Positions 34,188-44,426 of a stretch of DNA of 64,000 nucleotides are shown one piece after another. Every line of letters starts with the position of its first letter. Position 1 is the first letter of the stretch. The DNA comes from Coffea arabica (Eukaryota; Streptophyta; Magnoliopsida; Gentianales; Rubiaceae): positions 15,394,001-15,458,000 of the forward strand of contig NC_092312.1 in the NCBI RefSeq assembly GCF_036785885.1, in the 5' to 3' direction. The notes under the pieces were generated by a model. That model was given only the letters and a program-made list of their open reading frames with translations. It had not been told where the DNA came from and ran no database searches. Made by a program: the position numbers and the translations under genes.

Positions 34188-37100
34188 ATGGAGAATGGGG
34201 TTGGTGTTGTTGATGGGGCTCATTTGGGAGAGAGGAAGGGTGTGGAAGAGGAGGAGGTTAGGGGTTCTACAGTAGAGGAAATGCCTATGATGGAGTCAAA
34301 TGAATTGAAGGAATCCGAGGGGGATGATGAAGTGTATGAGGAGGCTATTGCTGGAGATACACCGAGAGTTGGTTTTGAGAAGAGAGTGGTCAGCGATGGT
34401 GGGAATGATGAGAAGCTTGAGGATTTGGATGCAGGAAGTGAGGCTGAGAAGTTCGAGGAGGCAATTGGGCTTCCAAGTGAGGATCGGAAGAATGAACCAG
34501 GTGAAGAAGGTTTTCTGAGCGAGCAGAGAACTAGTCCTGATGGAAATTTGGAGGAAAAATCAAATGGGAGGAGGGACAATGAAAAGTCGGGTCTTTTTCC
34601 TGTAGAGCTTCAGAACGGTGATCATTTGCACTTTGATGAAACATTGGCTCATGATACTGTGGCTGATGTTGCAACTGAACAGCAAGGGGACCAGGGCCAT
34701 GAACCATTGGGAACTCAAAACGCTAATGAAGTCAAAGGAGGCAATACTGGTTCGTTGCCAGAGGTTGAATCCAATGGGGACATTCTGCATCAAAATAATG
34801 AGGGTTCAGAAGAGAATGAAACAGATGGTGTTATGACAGCTGGACATCAAAATGACATGTTTAAACAGCTCGAAAATGCTTCAGCAGGCCTGTCCTCTGA
34901 GCCTCTGAATCATTCAGCTGAAGAGCAGGATGGCATTCCAACCAGCATGGCAAAAGGGAGTCAGGATTTTGATGACAAACCGCATGAGGTCATTCTAACT
35001 CATAGTGTTTCAGCTATTGAACATCAAGAAATAATTCCGAGACAGCAAGATGATTTACAGCCATCTTTGGAGGAAAAGGCAGAAAATACTGAGTTTGAAA
35101 GGTCATTTGCTTCACAAGATTCCGTGGTAGAAAAATCTGAAAAGCTTGGTGTTAGGTCTGCTGGTTTGTTAGCAGAGAGTTTGGAGGGACCTAAGTCACA
35201 GCTTCCAGGGACAACTGTTGATGATTATGAAGCTATGCTTGATGAACCTGAAAATAAAGATGAGCATAAGGCAACTAATCAAGCCATTCTGCAGAAGAGT
35301 GCTGATTTTGTGGCAGAAAGTTCTGGTGGTTCTCAGCATGATCTTGTGAATCCAAATGCTAGTGTCTCTGAATCTGTGCTTAAAGAGCCGGAGAAGAAAC
35401 ATAAAGATGAGGAATACGTGGAAATGAACCAATCTATTCTGCGAAATGAAGGTGAGGATGTAAGACCTGCAGCGAATGCTTCAGCTACAGCTAGATCCTC
35501 GAAGGCTTCTCATCCTGCTGGACTCGGACATTCTCCCTTGGGGACCAGAGAACAGCAAGTCAAACCAACAGCTGATATTCCATCATCCTCTTTGGGGTCT
35601 GCAACTTCTGCTCCTGTGCCACCTCGTCCTGCTGGGCTTGGGCGTGCTGCTTCACTTTTGGAACCTGCTCCCCGTGTTGCGCAGCAGCCTCGCGTCAATG
35701 GAACAGTTTCCCCAATACAGAACCAGCTAGTTGAAGAGCCAACGAATGGGGAAGCTGACGAAACTGATGAGACTCGTGAAAAACTTCAGATGATACGAGT
35801 AAAATTTCTGCGTCTTGCTCATAGACTTGGGCAGACGCCACATAATGTTGTTGTGGCGCAGGTCTTGTACAGACTAGGATTGGCTGAGCAGCTACGGGGT
35901 AGAAATGGGGGTCGGGTTGCTGCCTTTAGCTTTGATCGTGCAAGTGCTATGGCTGAGCAGCTTGAGGCTGCTGGTCAGGAACCTTTGGATTTCTCCTGCA
36001 CAATAATGGTTCTTGGAAAAACAGGGGTTGGCAAGAGTGCAACCATCAATTCCATATTTGATGAAATTAAGTTTGGCACTGATGCTTTTCAGTTGGGAAC
36101 GAAGAAGGTTCAGGATGTTGTAGGCACTGTACAGGGGATCAAGGTACGGGTTATTGACACTCCAGGTCTGCTGCCTTCATGGTCAGACCAACGCAAGAAC
36201 GAGAAAGTCCTCCAGTCAGTCAAACAGTATATTAAGAGAACACCCCCAGATATCATTTTGTATCTTGATAGATTGGATATGCCAAGCAGGGAATTTGGTG
36301 ACATGCCACTGCTGCGGACAATTACGGAAATTTTTGGACCATCAATATGGTTTAATGCTATAGTTGTTTTGACTCATGCTGCATCTGCTCCTCCTGAAGG
36401 GCCCAATGGTACTACCACAAGTTATGATATGTTTGTAACTCAGCGTTCTCATGTTGTCCAGCAAGCAATTCGCCAGGCTGCTGGAGATATGCGCCTTATG
36501 AATCCTGTTTCTTTGGTGGAGAACCACTCAGCATGCAGGACTAACCGAGCTGGGCAAAGAGTGTTACCAAACGGCCAGGTTTGGAAGCCTCACTTGTTAC
36601 TGTTGTCCTTCGCATCAAAAATTTTGGCTGAAGCAAATACACTATTGAAGTTACAAGATAGTCCACCTGGAATGCCTTTTGCTCCCAGAACAAGATCACC
36701 ACCTCTACCTTTCTTGCTTTCTTCCCTTCTTCAATCAAGACCACCTGTAAAGCTGCCAGTGGAGCAGTTTGGTGATGATAATGACAGTTTAGAGGATGAC
36801 TTGGATGAGTCATCAGACTCTGAAGATGAATCAGAATATGATGAGTTGCCACCATTCAAAGCGCTGACCAAGGCCCAGTTGGCAAAACTTACGAGAACTC
36901 AGAGGAAGGCATATTATGATGAACTTGAATACCGGGAAAGGCTTTTCATGAAAAAGCAGTTGAAGGAAGAGAAGAAGCGTCGAAAGATGATGAAGAAAAT
37001 GCAAGCTGCAGCAAATGATATTCCAACTGAATACAGAGAAAATGTAGAAGAAGAGATTGGTGGTGCAGCATCTGTTCCGGTACCTATGCCCGACTTGGCA

Positions 37101-37895
37101 TTACCTGCTTCTTTTGATTCAGATAATCCAACTCATCGGTACCGTTATCTTGATTCGACCAACCAGTGGCTTGTGAGGCCTGTCTTAGAACCTAATGGTT
37201 GGGACCATGATGTTGGTTATGAGGGGATAAATGCGGAGAGACTTTTTGTGGTTAAGGAGAAGATACCAATATCTTTCTCTGGGCAAATTTCAAAGGATAA
37301 AAAGGACACCAGTCTCCAAATGGAGGTAGCCAGTACAATCAAGCATTGGGAAGGGAAAGCAACTTCTGTAGGGTTTGACTTGCAGTCGGTGGGGAAGGAT
37401 ATTGCTTATACACTACGAAGTGAGACAAGGTTTAGCAATTGGAGGAAGAATAAGGCAGTAGCTGGTTTCTCGGTAACACTCCTAGGTGATATTTTGACTG
37501 GTGGACTTAAAGTTGAGGACAAATTGATCGTTAATAAGCAAGGTCAGTTGGTTGTCTCTGCTGGTGCCATAATGGGTCGTGGTGATGTTGCTTATGGTGG
37601 AAGTTTGGAAGCAACACTGAGGGACAAGGATCATCCGCTTGGGCGTTTCCTAACAACACTTGGCCTCTCTGTCATGGATTGGCATGGGGATCTTGCTATT
37701 GGATGCAATTTGCAGAGCCAGATCCCTGTTGGGCGAACTTCAAACTTAATTGGTCGGGTTAATGTTAATAACAGGGGATCTGGACAAGTTAGTATCCGTG
37801 TGAACAGCTCAGAACATCTTCAGATAGTCTTGATTAGTTTTGTTCCTCTCGTCAGAAAGCTGCTTTCTTATTATCAGCCTGTGCAGTATGGATAA
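34188..37895 (+). CDS. TOC120/TOC132: TOC120/TOC132-type chloroplast preprotein import receptor GTPase
   Basis: An uninterrupted CDS of 1,235 residues: a receptor of the TOC159 family in the outer chloroplast envelope that recognises transit peptides of imported preproteins with TOC34-type GTPases and the TOC75 channel. Residues 1 to about 530 form a Glu/Asp-rich disordered A domain. The GTPase domain has G1 GKTGVGKSAT (from residue 610), G3 DTPGL (657-661) and the downstream IVVLTHAASAPPEGPNG. A charged stretch (DDNDSLEDDLDESSDSEDES) and a Lys/Arg-rich coil (MKKQLKEEKKRRKMMKKMQ) follow. The C-terminal M domain, with alternating beta-like segments, ends LLSYYQPVQYG. Length and the shorter A domain fit TOC120/TOC132 (non-photosynthetic or housekeeping client class) better than TOC159, from family knowledge. 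Confidence 0.95.
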   Translation: MENGVGVVDGAHLGERKGVEEEEVRGSTVEEMPMMESNELKESEGDDEVYEEAIAGDTPRVGFEKRVVSDGGNDEKLEDLDAGSEAEKFEEAIGLPSEDRKNEPGEEGFLSEQRTSPDGNLEEKSNGRRDNEKSGLFPVELQNGDHLHFDETLAHDTVADVATEQQGDQGHEPLGTQNANEVKGGNTGSLPEVESNGDILHQNNEGSEENETDGVMTAGHQNDMFKQLENASAGLSSEPLNHSAEEQDGIPTSMAKGSQDFDDKPHEVILTHSVSAIEHQEIIPRQQDDLQPSLEEKAENTEFERSFASQDSVVEKSEKLGVRSAGLLAESLEGPKSQLPGTTVDDYEAMLDEPENKDEHKATNQAILQKSADFVAESSGGSQHDLVNPNASVSESVLKEPEKKHKDEEYVEMNQSILRNEGEDVRPAANASATARSSKASHPAGLGHSPLGTREQQVKPTADIPSSSLGSATSAPVPPRPAGLGRAASLLEPAPRVAQQPRVNGTVSPIQNQLVEEPTNGEADETDETREKLQMIRVKFLRLAHRLGQTPHNVVVAQVLYRLGLAEQLRGRNGGRVAAFSFDRASAMAEQLEAAGQEPLDFSCTIMVLGKTGVGKSATINSIFDEIKFGTDAFQLGTKKVQDVVGTVQGIKVRVIDTPGLLPSWSDQRKNEKVLQSVKQYIKRTPPDIILYLDRLDMPSREFGDMPLLRTITEIFGPSIWFNAIVVLTHAASAPPEGPNGTTTSYDMFVTQRSHVVQQAIRQAAGDMRLMNPVSLVENHSACRTNRAGQRVLPNGQVWKPHLLLLSFASKILAEANTLLKLQDSPPGMPFAPRTRSPPLPFLLSSLLQSRPPVKLPVEQFGDDNDSLEDDLDESSDSEDESEYDELPPFKALTKAQLAKLTRTQRKAYYDELEYRERLFMKKQLKEEKKRRKMMKKMQAAANDIPTEYRENVEEEIGGAASVPVPMPDLALPASFDSDNPTHRYRYLDSTNQWLVRPVLEPNGWDHDVGYEGINAERLFVVKEKIPISFSGQISKDKKDTSLQMEVASTIKHWEGKATSVGFDLQSVGKDIAYTLRSETRFSNWRKNKAVAGFSVTLLGDILTGGLKVEDKLIVNKQGQLVVSAGAIMGRGDVAYGGSLEATLRDKDHPLGRFLTTLGLSVMDWHGDLAIGCNLQSQIPVGRTSNLIGRVNVNNRGSGQVSIRVNSSEHLQIVLISFVPLVRKLLSYYQPVQYG

Positions 37896-40800
37896 CTATG
37901 AAAGTCAATGCTTTATTTTCAAATCAGCCATCGGTTGTGGTGGATAACTCTAAAATGGCATTGTGATGAGCATAGAATGTGAGTTATTTTTGTTTCTTGT
38001 AAGGTTTTTATATGTGTTGAGCATCTTGTTTTCTCATATATTGAACTGCAGTATGGACCAATTGCTCTCATAATTAATTGCAGAAGTACTTTACTCTGTG
38101 GAAATTGACACTTGCATTTGCTGTTTTGATTGAATTAATGTCATTATATTGTGTAAATGCTGGTTTCCTGGCTTTTATTAAAGCTTGTGATTTGTGTTCA
38201 TGGAGGTGTTTCTCTCTTGCTTCAATTCATATAGATATACAGTGAAAGCAATCTGATATTTTTGGGATGAAGTAATGCTGTCATGCATTATCATGTCTTG
38301 TATTCCTCGGCATTGGAACTGTCCTTATTGGTCTAGTCTGGTGTACAATGTACAACTTCATGTAGGATGGTTCGCCCATTATGGCACTTCTCTGAAACTT
38401 TCTCTGGTAGTTCTGAGATGGTTTGGGCAGACTGTTCTATTAATTGAATCTCGGTTCACAAACCTGTTAGTTCCTTGCTTCTGTTTATTGGTGGATGTCT
38501 TTGGGTTCTCTTTGGGGATAGGAGGATATACAAGGCAGGACATCTCTCAATCTGCTTCAACCTGCACAACCCCCAATACAATACTCAGTCAGTCCTAACA
38601 AAAGTTAGTTAATTGCTTGAAGTGATGTGTATATTTGTCTTTGTGATGTAGAAGGCCTTTCTGTTTAAGATATCTTTTATGTATGTAGGTTGCTCGATTG
38701 TGCTACTCTTATTAAGTATCTTTGTTCATTCCAGTTTTGTGTATAGTATGTTAAACACCCAGTCAACATTGCAGTCATTGATAATATATCTCATCTTGCT
38801 ACTAAACTACCTACCAAAACATTTTGAACAATGTACAACCAATTTCAATGTGAAGTTCCATTAGCAAAACCTGTGAAAAACTGAATGTTAGGAAAAGTTT
38901 TTACCCCAAAAGTTAAGCTTTACGGAAGTTTTACTCTTAATAGAATACAGACCCAAATTTGTACATAGCGTTAGTGTCAAGAGTGCTCAAGTATAAACAA
39001 GCTACAAAATTGAAAAGCTTCCAGGTTTCTTGTTTGTGTCAACCACATAGCTGGATTAGTTGAAAGATTGTGGAAGTTGAAACTTAAAGGCTAAGGAGAA
39101 CTTAAAGAAGAATTTCATACTGAAACTGTTGTTTTAACCTAGTTTCAGAACAGAAGACTGTCTCTTATTGAAGTTGGGTCTTGGGGCGTAGAGTATGAAA
39201 TGAGACAAAATGGTAACTGGTTATATTTCTAAAAGACTCGGGCTAGACTGGCTCTATACACCAGGAAGCTGTTGGCCTGGTTTTAAGAGCAGTGAACACT
39301 GTTGGAGCTGTTCCCTTTGACTTGGACATGTTGCAGTTTGCAGTGTCTGAATGTTGGTGATTTCCATTGATATTTTTCTGCTTGCTTCCTTCATCTAGAC
39401 TTCTAGCAGATTGATCACATAGCTTCCTATTTCTACGGTTTGTGCCAATGTTTTACTGTATTTGTGGTGGGACATGTAATGTGTAATTAGCTATTCCTGC
39501 AATTTGTATAAGATTAGCCTACCTCTATTTTGCAGTCAAAAGTGGCATGGGATCTAAAGAATCTGTCGTTCATTTGCTTTCTATGAATAGTAGAAGACTT
39601 TGCTGTTTGCTTGGGTTTTTACTCCATATTTGTATATGTCTATGAAATTCAAGTGGAGGTTTTTCCTTGTGCCTTTTGCGAGGAAATCATTCTTATATGT
39701 TGCTTGTTTCACTTTTTGGTTTTCCAGTACTTTTTTTGAGCACTTCTCCACAGTAAGGCTAGTTAGCTTTTAGCTGAAATTATTCTCTGACAATACCTAG
39801 ATGCTGCAGATTCATATTTTGTCCACAAGATAACCAAGAACTTAGGACTCGTATGACGAGCAACACCAGCATTAATCCCGTAAGATTTGGCCATTGCATG
39901 ATGAAGACGTGAGCATGACCACTGGGATGGCCTGTTAGACAGTCTTTTCATTATCCTAAACTCCTTCGAGCATGTAAATTAGTCCCCAGAATGTCTTTCG
40001 TTAGTTTACTATTCTTAGTTTCGTTTTTCAAATCATTTTGGGGGTGTAACAAGACAACTTTATACATGATTGTGGTTTTACTATATATAATAGGGTCAAG
40101 TTCTCCTTCGGGGTTAGATTGCTGTATCATGGTCATTGAGGTTTTCCAAGAATGTAGCTTATGGACTGTGTTTTGTAGTTTTGTTACAGTAAGTTTCTTA
40201 GGAGAAGGCAGAATCCAATTCATCTATAAGCAAAAACGACTGCATAGGATCCATTGAGAATATGTTACTCGTATTTGACGGCTCATAATTTCGGCGGGGA
40301 TCTGCTGTAGTCACGTTCCAGATGCTGTCAACGGCTGTTTTTTCTCCTGCACCTTAGTAAATGAGCCACAGATGATTCGGGCCTATCCAGTTGATGTAAT
40401 TCTTCTACCAGTCGATGTGAATTCGTATATATAATTTTGATATAATCCTGAAATTTATCCATTTATACGTTAGAGCATATTCGCAATTATATAAAACAGT
40501 ATGAGTTAACACTAGATATTGGAGTAGCATAAAGATTACTTCGATCAGATGGAAGTAGACAGAATTTAGCTGAAGAGGCCCGTTTCGGATTTGCGGTTGT
40601 TTTTTTAACATGCGCCATGAGAAGTTGCATTAGGCGGGCACAGGACTCGGACTGCAAGAGAGATAGATGACTTGTCGGGCTCTATGACGGGATGTCTGAA
40701 CCCAACGAACGAACCTAACGATGATGTTGTCTAAATGACAAATTGTCATCCTTGCAATATGTGGGGCAAAAAAAAAAAAAAAAAGATGAAAACACAATAA

Positions 40801-41115
40801 CAAATGTTTTTATGCCATTAGTATAAAAGTAATACAAAGAGAAAAAAGAAGAAAGAAAGGTTAAGGAAAATAAATAATAACAAACAATGAAGGCAGAAAA
40901 AGGAATGAAAATAGGTGGAAATGCTCTCTCTATTAGCTGAAAGAGACCAAACAGATAGAAGTGGGGAAAAAAAAGAAAGAAAGAAAGAAAACCCTTTCAT
41001 ACTTGCGCCGTTATTTCAGCCATTTCAGTCCGGAATAAAAGAAGAAAAAAAAAAGTAGTAGTAGTACGAGGAAGAGGAACATAGGAGGAACGAATGAATG
41101 CCATCGCTATCAGGG
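37896..41115. other. 3' flank of the TOC gene and intergenic DNA
   Basis: The first 250 bases are a likely 3'UTR. The remainder, to the dirigent gene, has no recognisable coding region or mobile element. An A-run occurs at 40.77 kb. Confidence 0.45.
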
Positions 41116-41733
41116 TCAACAATGTATAACGAGAACGTGGTACTCAGCGATAGCATTAAGGGTCGTAGCATTGGAAGTATAGGTTTGTGCAGTGGCTATT
41201 CCGCGGGCCAATCGGAAAACCCCAGAACCACCCAGTATTGGCAGCTCCCTGTACTGGTGCAATATGGGATCGCTGCCTAGAAGGCTGAGGGTGCTGCCTT
41301 TGAACTTGCCATGGGTGAATACCAGGTTCAGGATCTGAATGAGTGAAGTTTCCTCTTTCGATACCGAACTATACATACCCTGGGCATGACCTATGATCTT
41401 GGAACTGGGGTCCGGTCCCAAGGTCAACGGGTCCTCGAGGACGAAAGTTGCGCCAAACAGTGTTGGTGATTTGCTGGTGATGTTGGCTTGAGCCACTTGA
41501 ATAGCGGTGGGGTTCTGGGCAGTTATGTTGTCGTGAAGGTAGAAGTGAAGCTTTGTCAGCTTCTCCTTTGCATGAGGAAGCTCTTCGAACCATTTCTCCA
41601 CCGCCTGGGGACTTTGATCAATGCTGCTGCCACGAGCCAATGGCATTGCCACGCCGCCAAACATTACCGCCCACCAGAGCATTGCAACCACTGCTGTCAT
41701 CTTCTTCGTCTTCATGCTTATAAACTTGTCCAT
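41116..41733 (-). CDS. Dirigent protein (copy 1)
   Basis: A secreted dirigent protein, 205 residues, single exon. Dirigents guide stereoselective coupling of phenoxy radicals to lignans or related products in the apoplast. The start at 41733 (MDKFISMKTKK) has a good context (GGGATGG); the next ATG at 41715 is also possible. A hydrophobic signal (MTAVVAMLWWAVMFGGVAMP) precedes the barrel. Family landmarks are LTKLHFYLHD, TLFGATFVLEDPLT, GHAQGMYSS, LNLVFTHGKFKGSTLSLLG, YRELPILGGSGVFRLARGIA and the EYHV end. Likely N-glycosylation sequons: NIT twice, NAT. It is clearly paralogous to the gene at 49.6 kb. A Helitron terminus lies about 120 bases upstream of this start. Confidence 0.93.
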   Translation of the reverse strand: MDKFISMKTKKMTAVVAMLWWAVMFGGVAMPLARGSSIDQSPQAVEKWFEELPHAKEKLTKLHFYLHDNITAQNPTAIQVAQANITSKSPTLFGATFVLEDPLTLGPDPSSKIIGHAQGMYSSVSKEETSLIQILNLVFTHGKFKGSTLSLLGSDPILHQYRELPILGGSGVFRLARGIATAQTYTSNATTLNAIAEYHVLVIHC

Positions 41734-42904
41734 CCCTCTACAAATGGTCAACTGATGATTTCTCTCCTCCTGCTCAGCTCAGTCCTGCGACCTTTATCAA
41801 TTTTATTACTACTAAGATTAGAAGAAGGGCGGCCATCTGGTACTATTAAATATCTATATCTATATCTATATGCATTCAGGAAGGAATTTTTAGCAGAAAC
41901 CCTTTAAATGACTTCTAAACTTCTCATTCTTTTTTCTAGATTTTTGTATTTATTTTAATACATAAAATATAGTGGGTTATAACCCACTTTATCACTCATC
42001 AATATTCCCACTATCTCACTCTTATTATCCCACTAGTGTTTTGACCCGTGCTATGCACGGGTTATATTTCAAATCAAAATAATATTTTATATATTTATAT
42101 ATTGTGTTACAAAATAATAAATATATATAATAAAATTTTTAAAGAAATGCATGCTTAATATCTTGAAAAAAATTGTAATTTATAATGATTTACATGATAA
42201 AAGAATTGTTAACGCATTTAAGGAGAGAGTTAGGTTGGGTGGTAAGGTGAGAAGAGTTTTCTAAAAAAAAGTCAATTTATCAATATCCAAACAAAACATA
42301 TTACTATGTTATACCCATATATCAAAACTTGTAATACAAAAAAATAAATTATAACCAATTTATTTTCTTCCATTTTTAGAAAAAAAAAAGATCTTTCTCC
42401 TATCTTGTGCCCCTAAATTTGTTGAATGTATTTCGATTAACATTTTTCATAAACTTTAACGTATATTTTAAAGAAAATTCTCCGTACTATGTGTTTTTAG
42501 TGTTCTTAAAATTATTAAAAATCACTATCATTTCTCTCTTTTCTTATACGCCAGTTAGTCATCAGATGCCTCCTACGACTTTTATACCTTCTACCATGGT
42601 ACCACCCTTTCTATTATTATTATTTTTTTGTCATCTCTGTCATATCCCTGCAATCCCTGTAATCCATATTTCTTCTTCAACCTTTCCTGCTACTTTTTAA
42701 CACCTCACCATTTTCTTCCCTCGCTCCTCCCCCTATACCTAACATATAAATTCATATTCCTACGATTCAATATATTTAACTTTACCTATCATAATAAAAA
42801 TATAAAATTAAAAATTAATTACAATGGTTGCAATTATTAGTATCTAAAAATGGAAACGAAAAACTGACAATATCTATAATATCCTCAAGTACTACAATCA
42901 ATTC

Positions 42905-42926
42905 ATATATATATATATATATATAT
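42905..42926. repeat. (TA)n microsatellite inside the inner Helitron
   Basis: About ten TA units. Confidence 0.85.
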
Positions 42927-43488
42927 TTTAACATAGCAAATACATATTTATATATGAAGACAGTAATAAGAATACATAAAATAACTAATGATATCAAAAG
43001 TTATCATTAGTGTTTGGGTTTTACACTCTTATTCAAATCTAATGTTAAATTACAAATTAAGTAGTATTTTAAGGTTGAATGTTCTACATCTTTCTCTTAA
43101 ACTATAATATTACTTTTTTAAAATTTTTTGGTAGAACTGGTGTTGTTATTATCATTATTTTTTATCAAAAATGAATATTTCAAAAGGCCAGTGGTACTTT
43201 GTTTTTTATTTAGTGATTTCATAATTTAGATTTCATGAATGGTACCATTCTTGATTTTTTAAATCCACGACATTATTTCCTTTTTGTTTTCTATTTAATT
43301 TTGCCCTTTTACTTAGGAATGCTAAGTTTAAAGAAAAAAATATTATCATTTACTTTTTTACTTTTACTAAGTTTGGCAATATTTTATTTTTATTTACCCT
43401 CCCACTAATAAACTTCAAACCAAATTCCTATATAAGCGGAGCTACTACTTTTTTAAATTAGAAAGGCATGGGAGCCACTTCTTACTTA

Positions 43489-43632
43489 AGAAAATGTTAT
43501 TTGCACTCAATTTTTTATTATTTGCAATTCCATCATTTATTTTATCATATAGTCTAATTATTGAAACTTATATGATCAAAATGATTATTGGAATGTGAAT
43601 AACAAAAATTGAGTGTAAATAATCTTACTTAT
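43489..43632. mobile_element. Small MITE inside the inner Helitron
   Basis: The left end has TGTTATTTGCACTCAATTTT. The right end, read on the minus strand, has GATTATTTACACTCAATTTT. These inverted ends of more than 25 bases bound an element of about 140 bases. ACTTA occurs on both sides. Confidence 0.55.
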
Positions 43633-44334
43633 TTAAATTAATAAGAAAGCATGAATGGATGTTATATTTGTTATCTTTTCTTATGGTCTTATGGAAGTTT
43701 TAATTGTTGTAAAATTATAAATAACACAAGGCAATCGAAAACGTGATGGGTTGAAGTTCAACACCCCCTTAACTTTATATTTAGCTGCACTTTACCCTTC
43801 AACTTTACATTTAGTTGTACATTTGTGATTTTTTTGAAACGTGATTGTAATTTGCAAAACTCATTTGTAGGGGTGGTTATAGGGTTAGTTTGGGGATAAA
43901 TATTTTTTAATTATAAAAATGTAACATTGTATTAAAATAGCATACGAATAAGCATTTGTCTTTAATTATGGAGTAAAAAGGATTTAAAGTATAAATAACA
44001 AAGTATAAACAGTTTATGAAGTAGATAGTGGAAATGTTTTAAATTTTAAATTTGATTGGTGATAGGGTTAGTTATAACCCACTACTTTTTATGTATTAAA
44101 ATAAATACAAAAATCTAGAAAAAAGAATGAAAAGTTTAGAAGCCATTTAGAGGGTCTCTGATAAAAACCCCTTCCTCAATACATATAGATATAGATTATC
44201 TTAACTCATCCTACAACCACTCCTATAAATTTTCTATTCCCACTATCTCACTCCCACTCTCTCTCAGTTTCTTATTTGTTTTTGGTTCTCTATTCATTTT
44301 GTAAATGTATTGATTTTGTTTCTTTTATGAGCAG

Positions 44335-44426
44335 TAGTAGAAGATATTATGTGCAGAGATTTCAGCAGAACTCAACCTTCTTGCGAAGAATTTTGAAGTA
44401 TATTCTTGCCAGCTTAATTTTTCAGG
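44335..44426 (+). other. Exon-like segment inside the outer Helitron
   Basis: Between an ATGAGCAG acceptor-like site and a TTTTTCAG|GTCGGT donor-like site is an open stretch with RRYYVQRFQQNSTFLRRILK. Helitrons often carry captured exons, but I do not recognise this one. Confidence 0.25.

Larger units (their letters stand above)
42033..44195 (-). mobile_element. Inner Helitron, inserted in opposite orientation
   Basis: Read on the minus strand, it starts at 44195 with A|TCTATATCTATATGTATTGA and 'GGAAGGGGTTTTTATCAGAG'. It ends at 42033 with a perfect hairpin CCCGTGCATAGCACGGG, then TCAAAACACTAG, followed by host T. No target duplication is present, as expected for Helitrons. It lies about 180 bases inside the outer Helitron. 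The first 370 bases closely match those of the Helitron at 51.08-52.79 kb. There is no Rep/helicase frame. A small MITE sits inside at about 43.49-43.63 kb. Confidence 0.82.

Noticed and set aside
34220-36855. Several frames on the minus strand and other plus-strand frames across the TOC gene
   Set aside because: They are shadows of the 1,235-residue coding frame.
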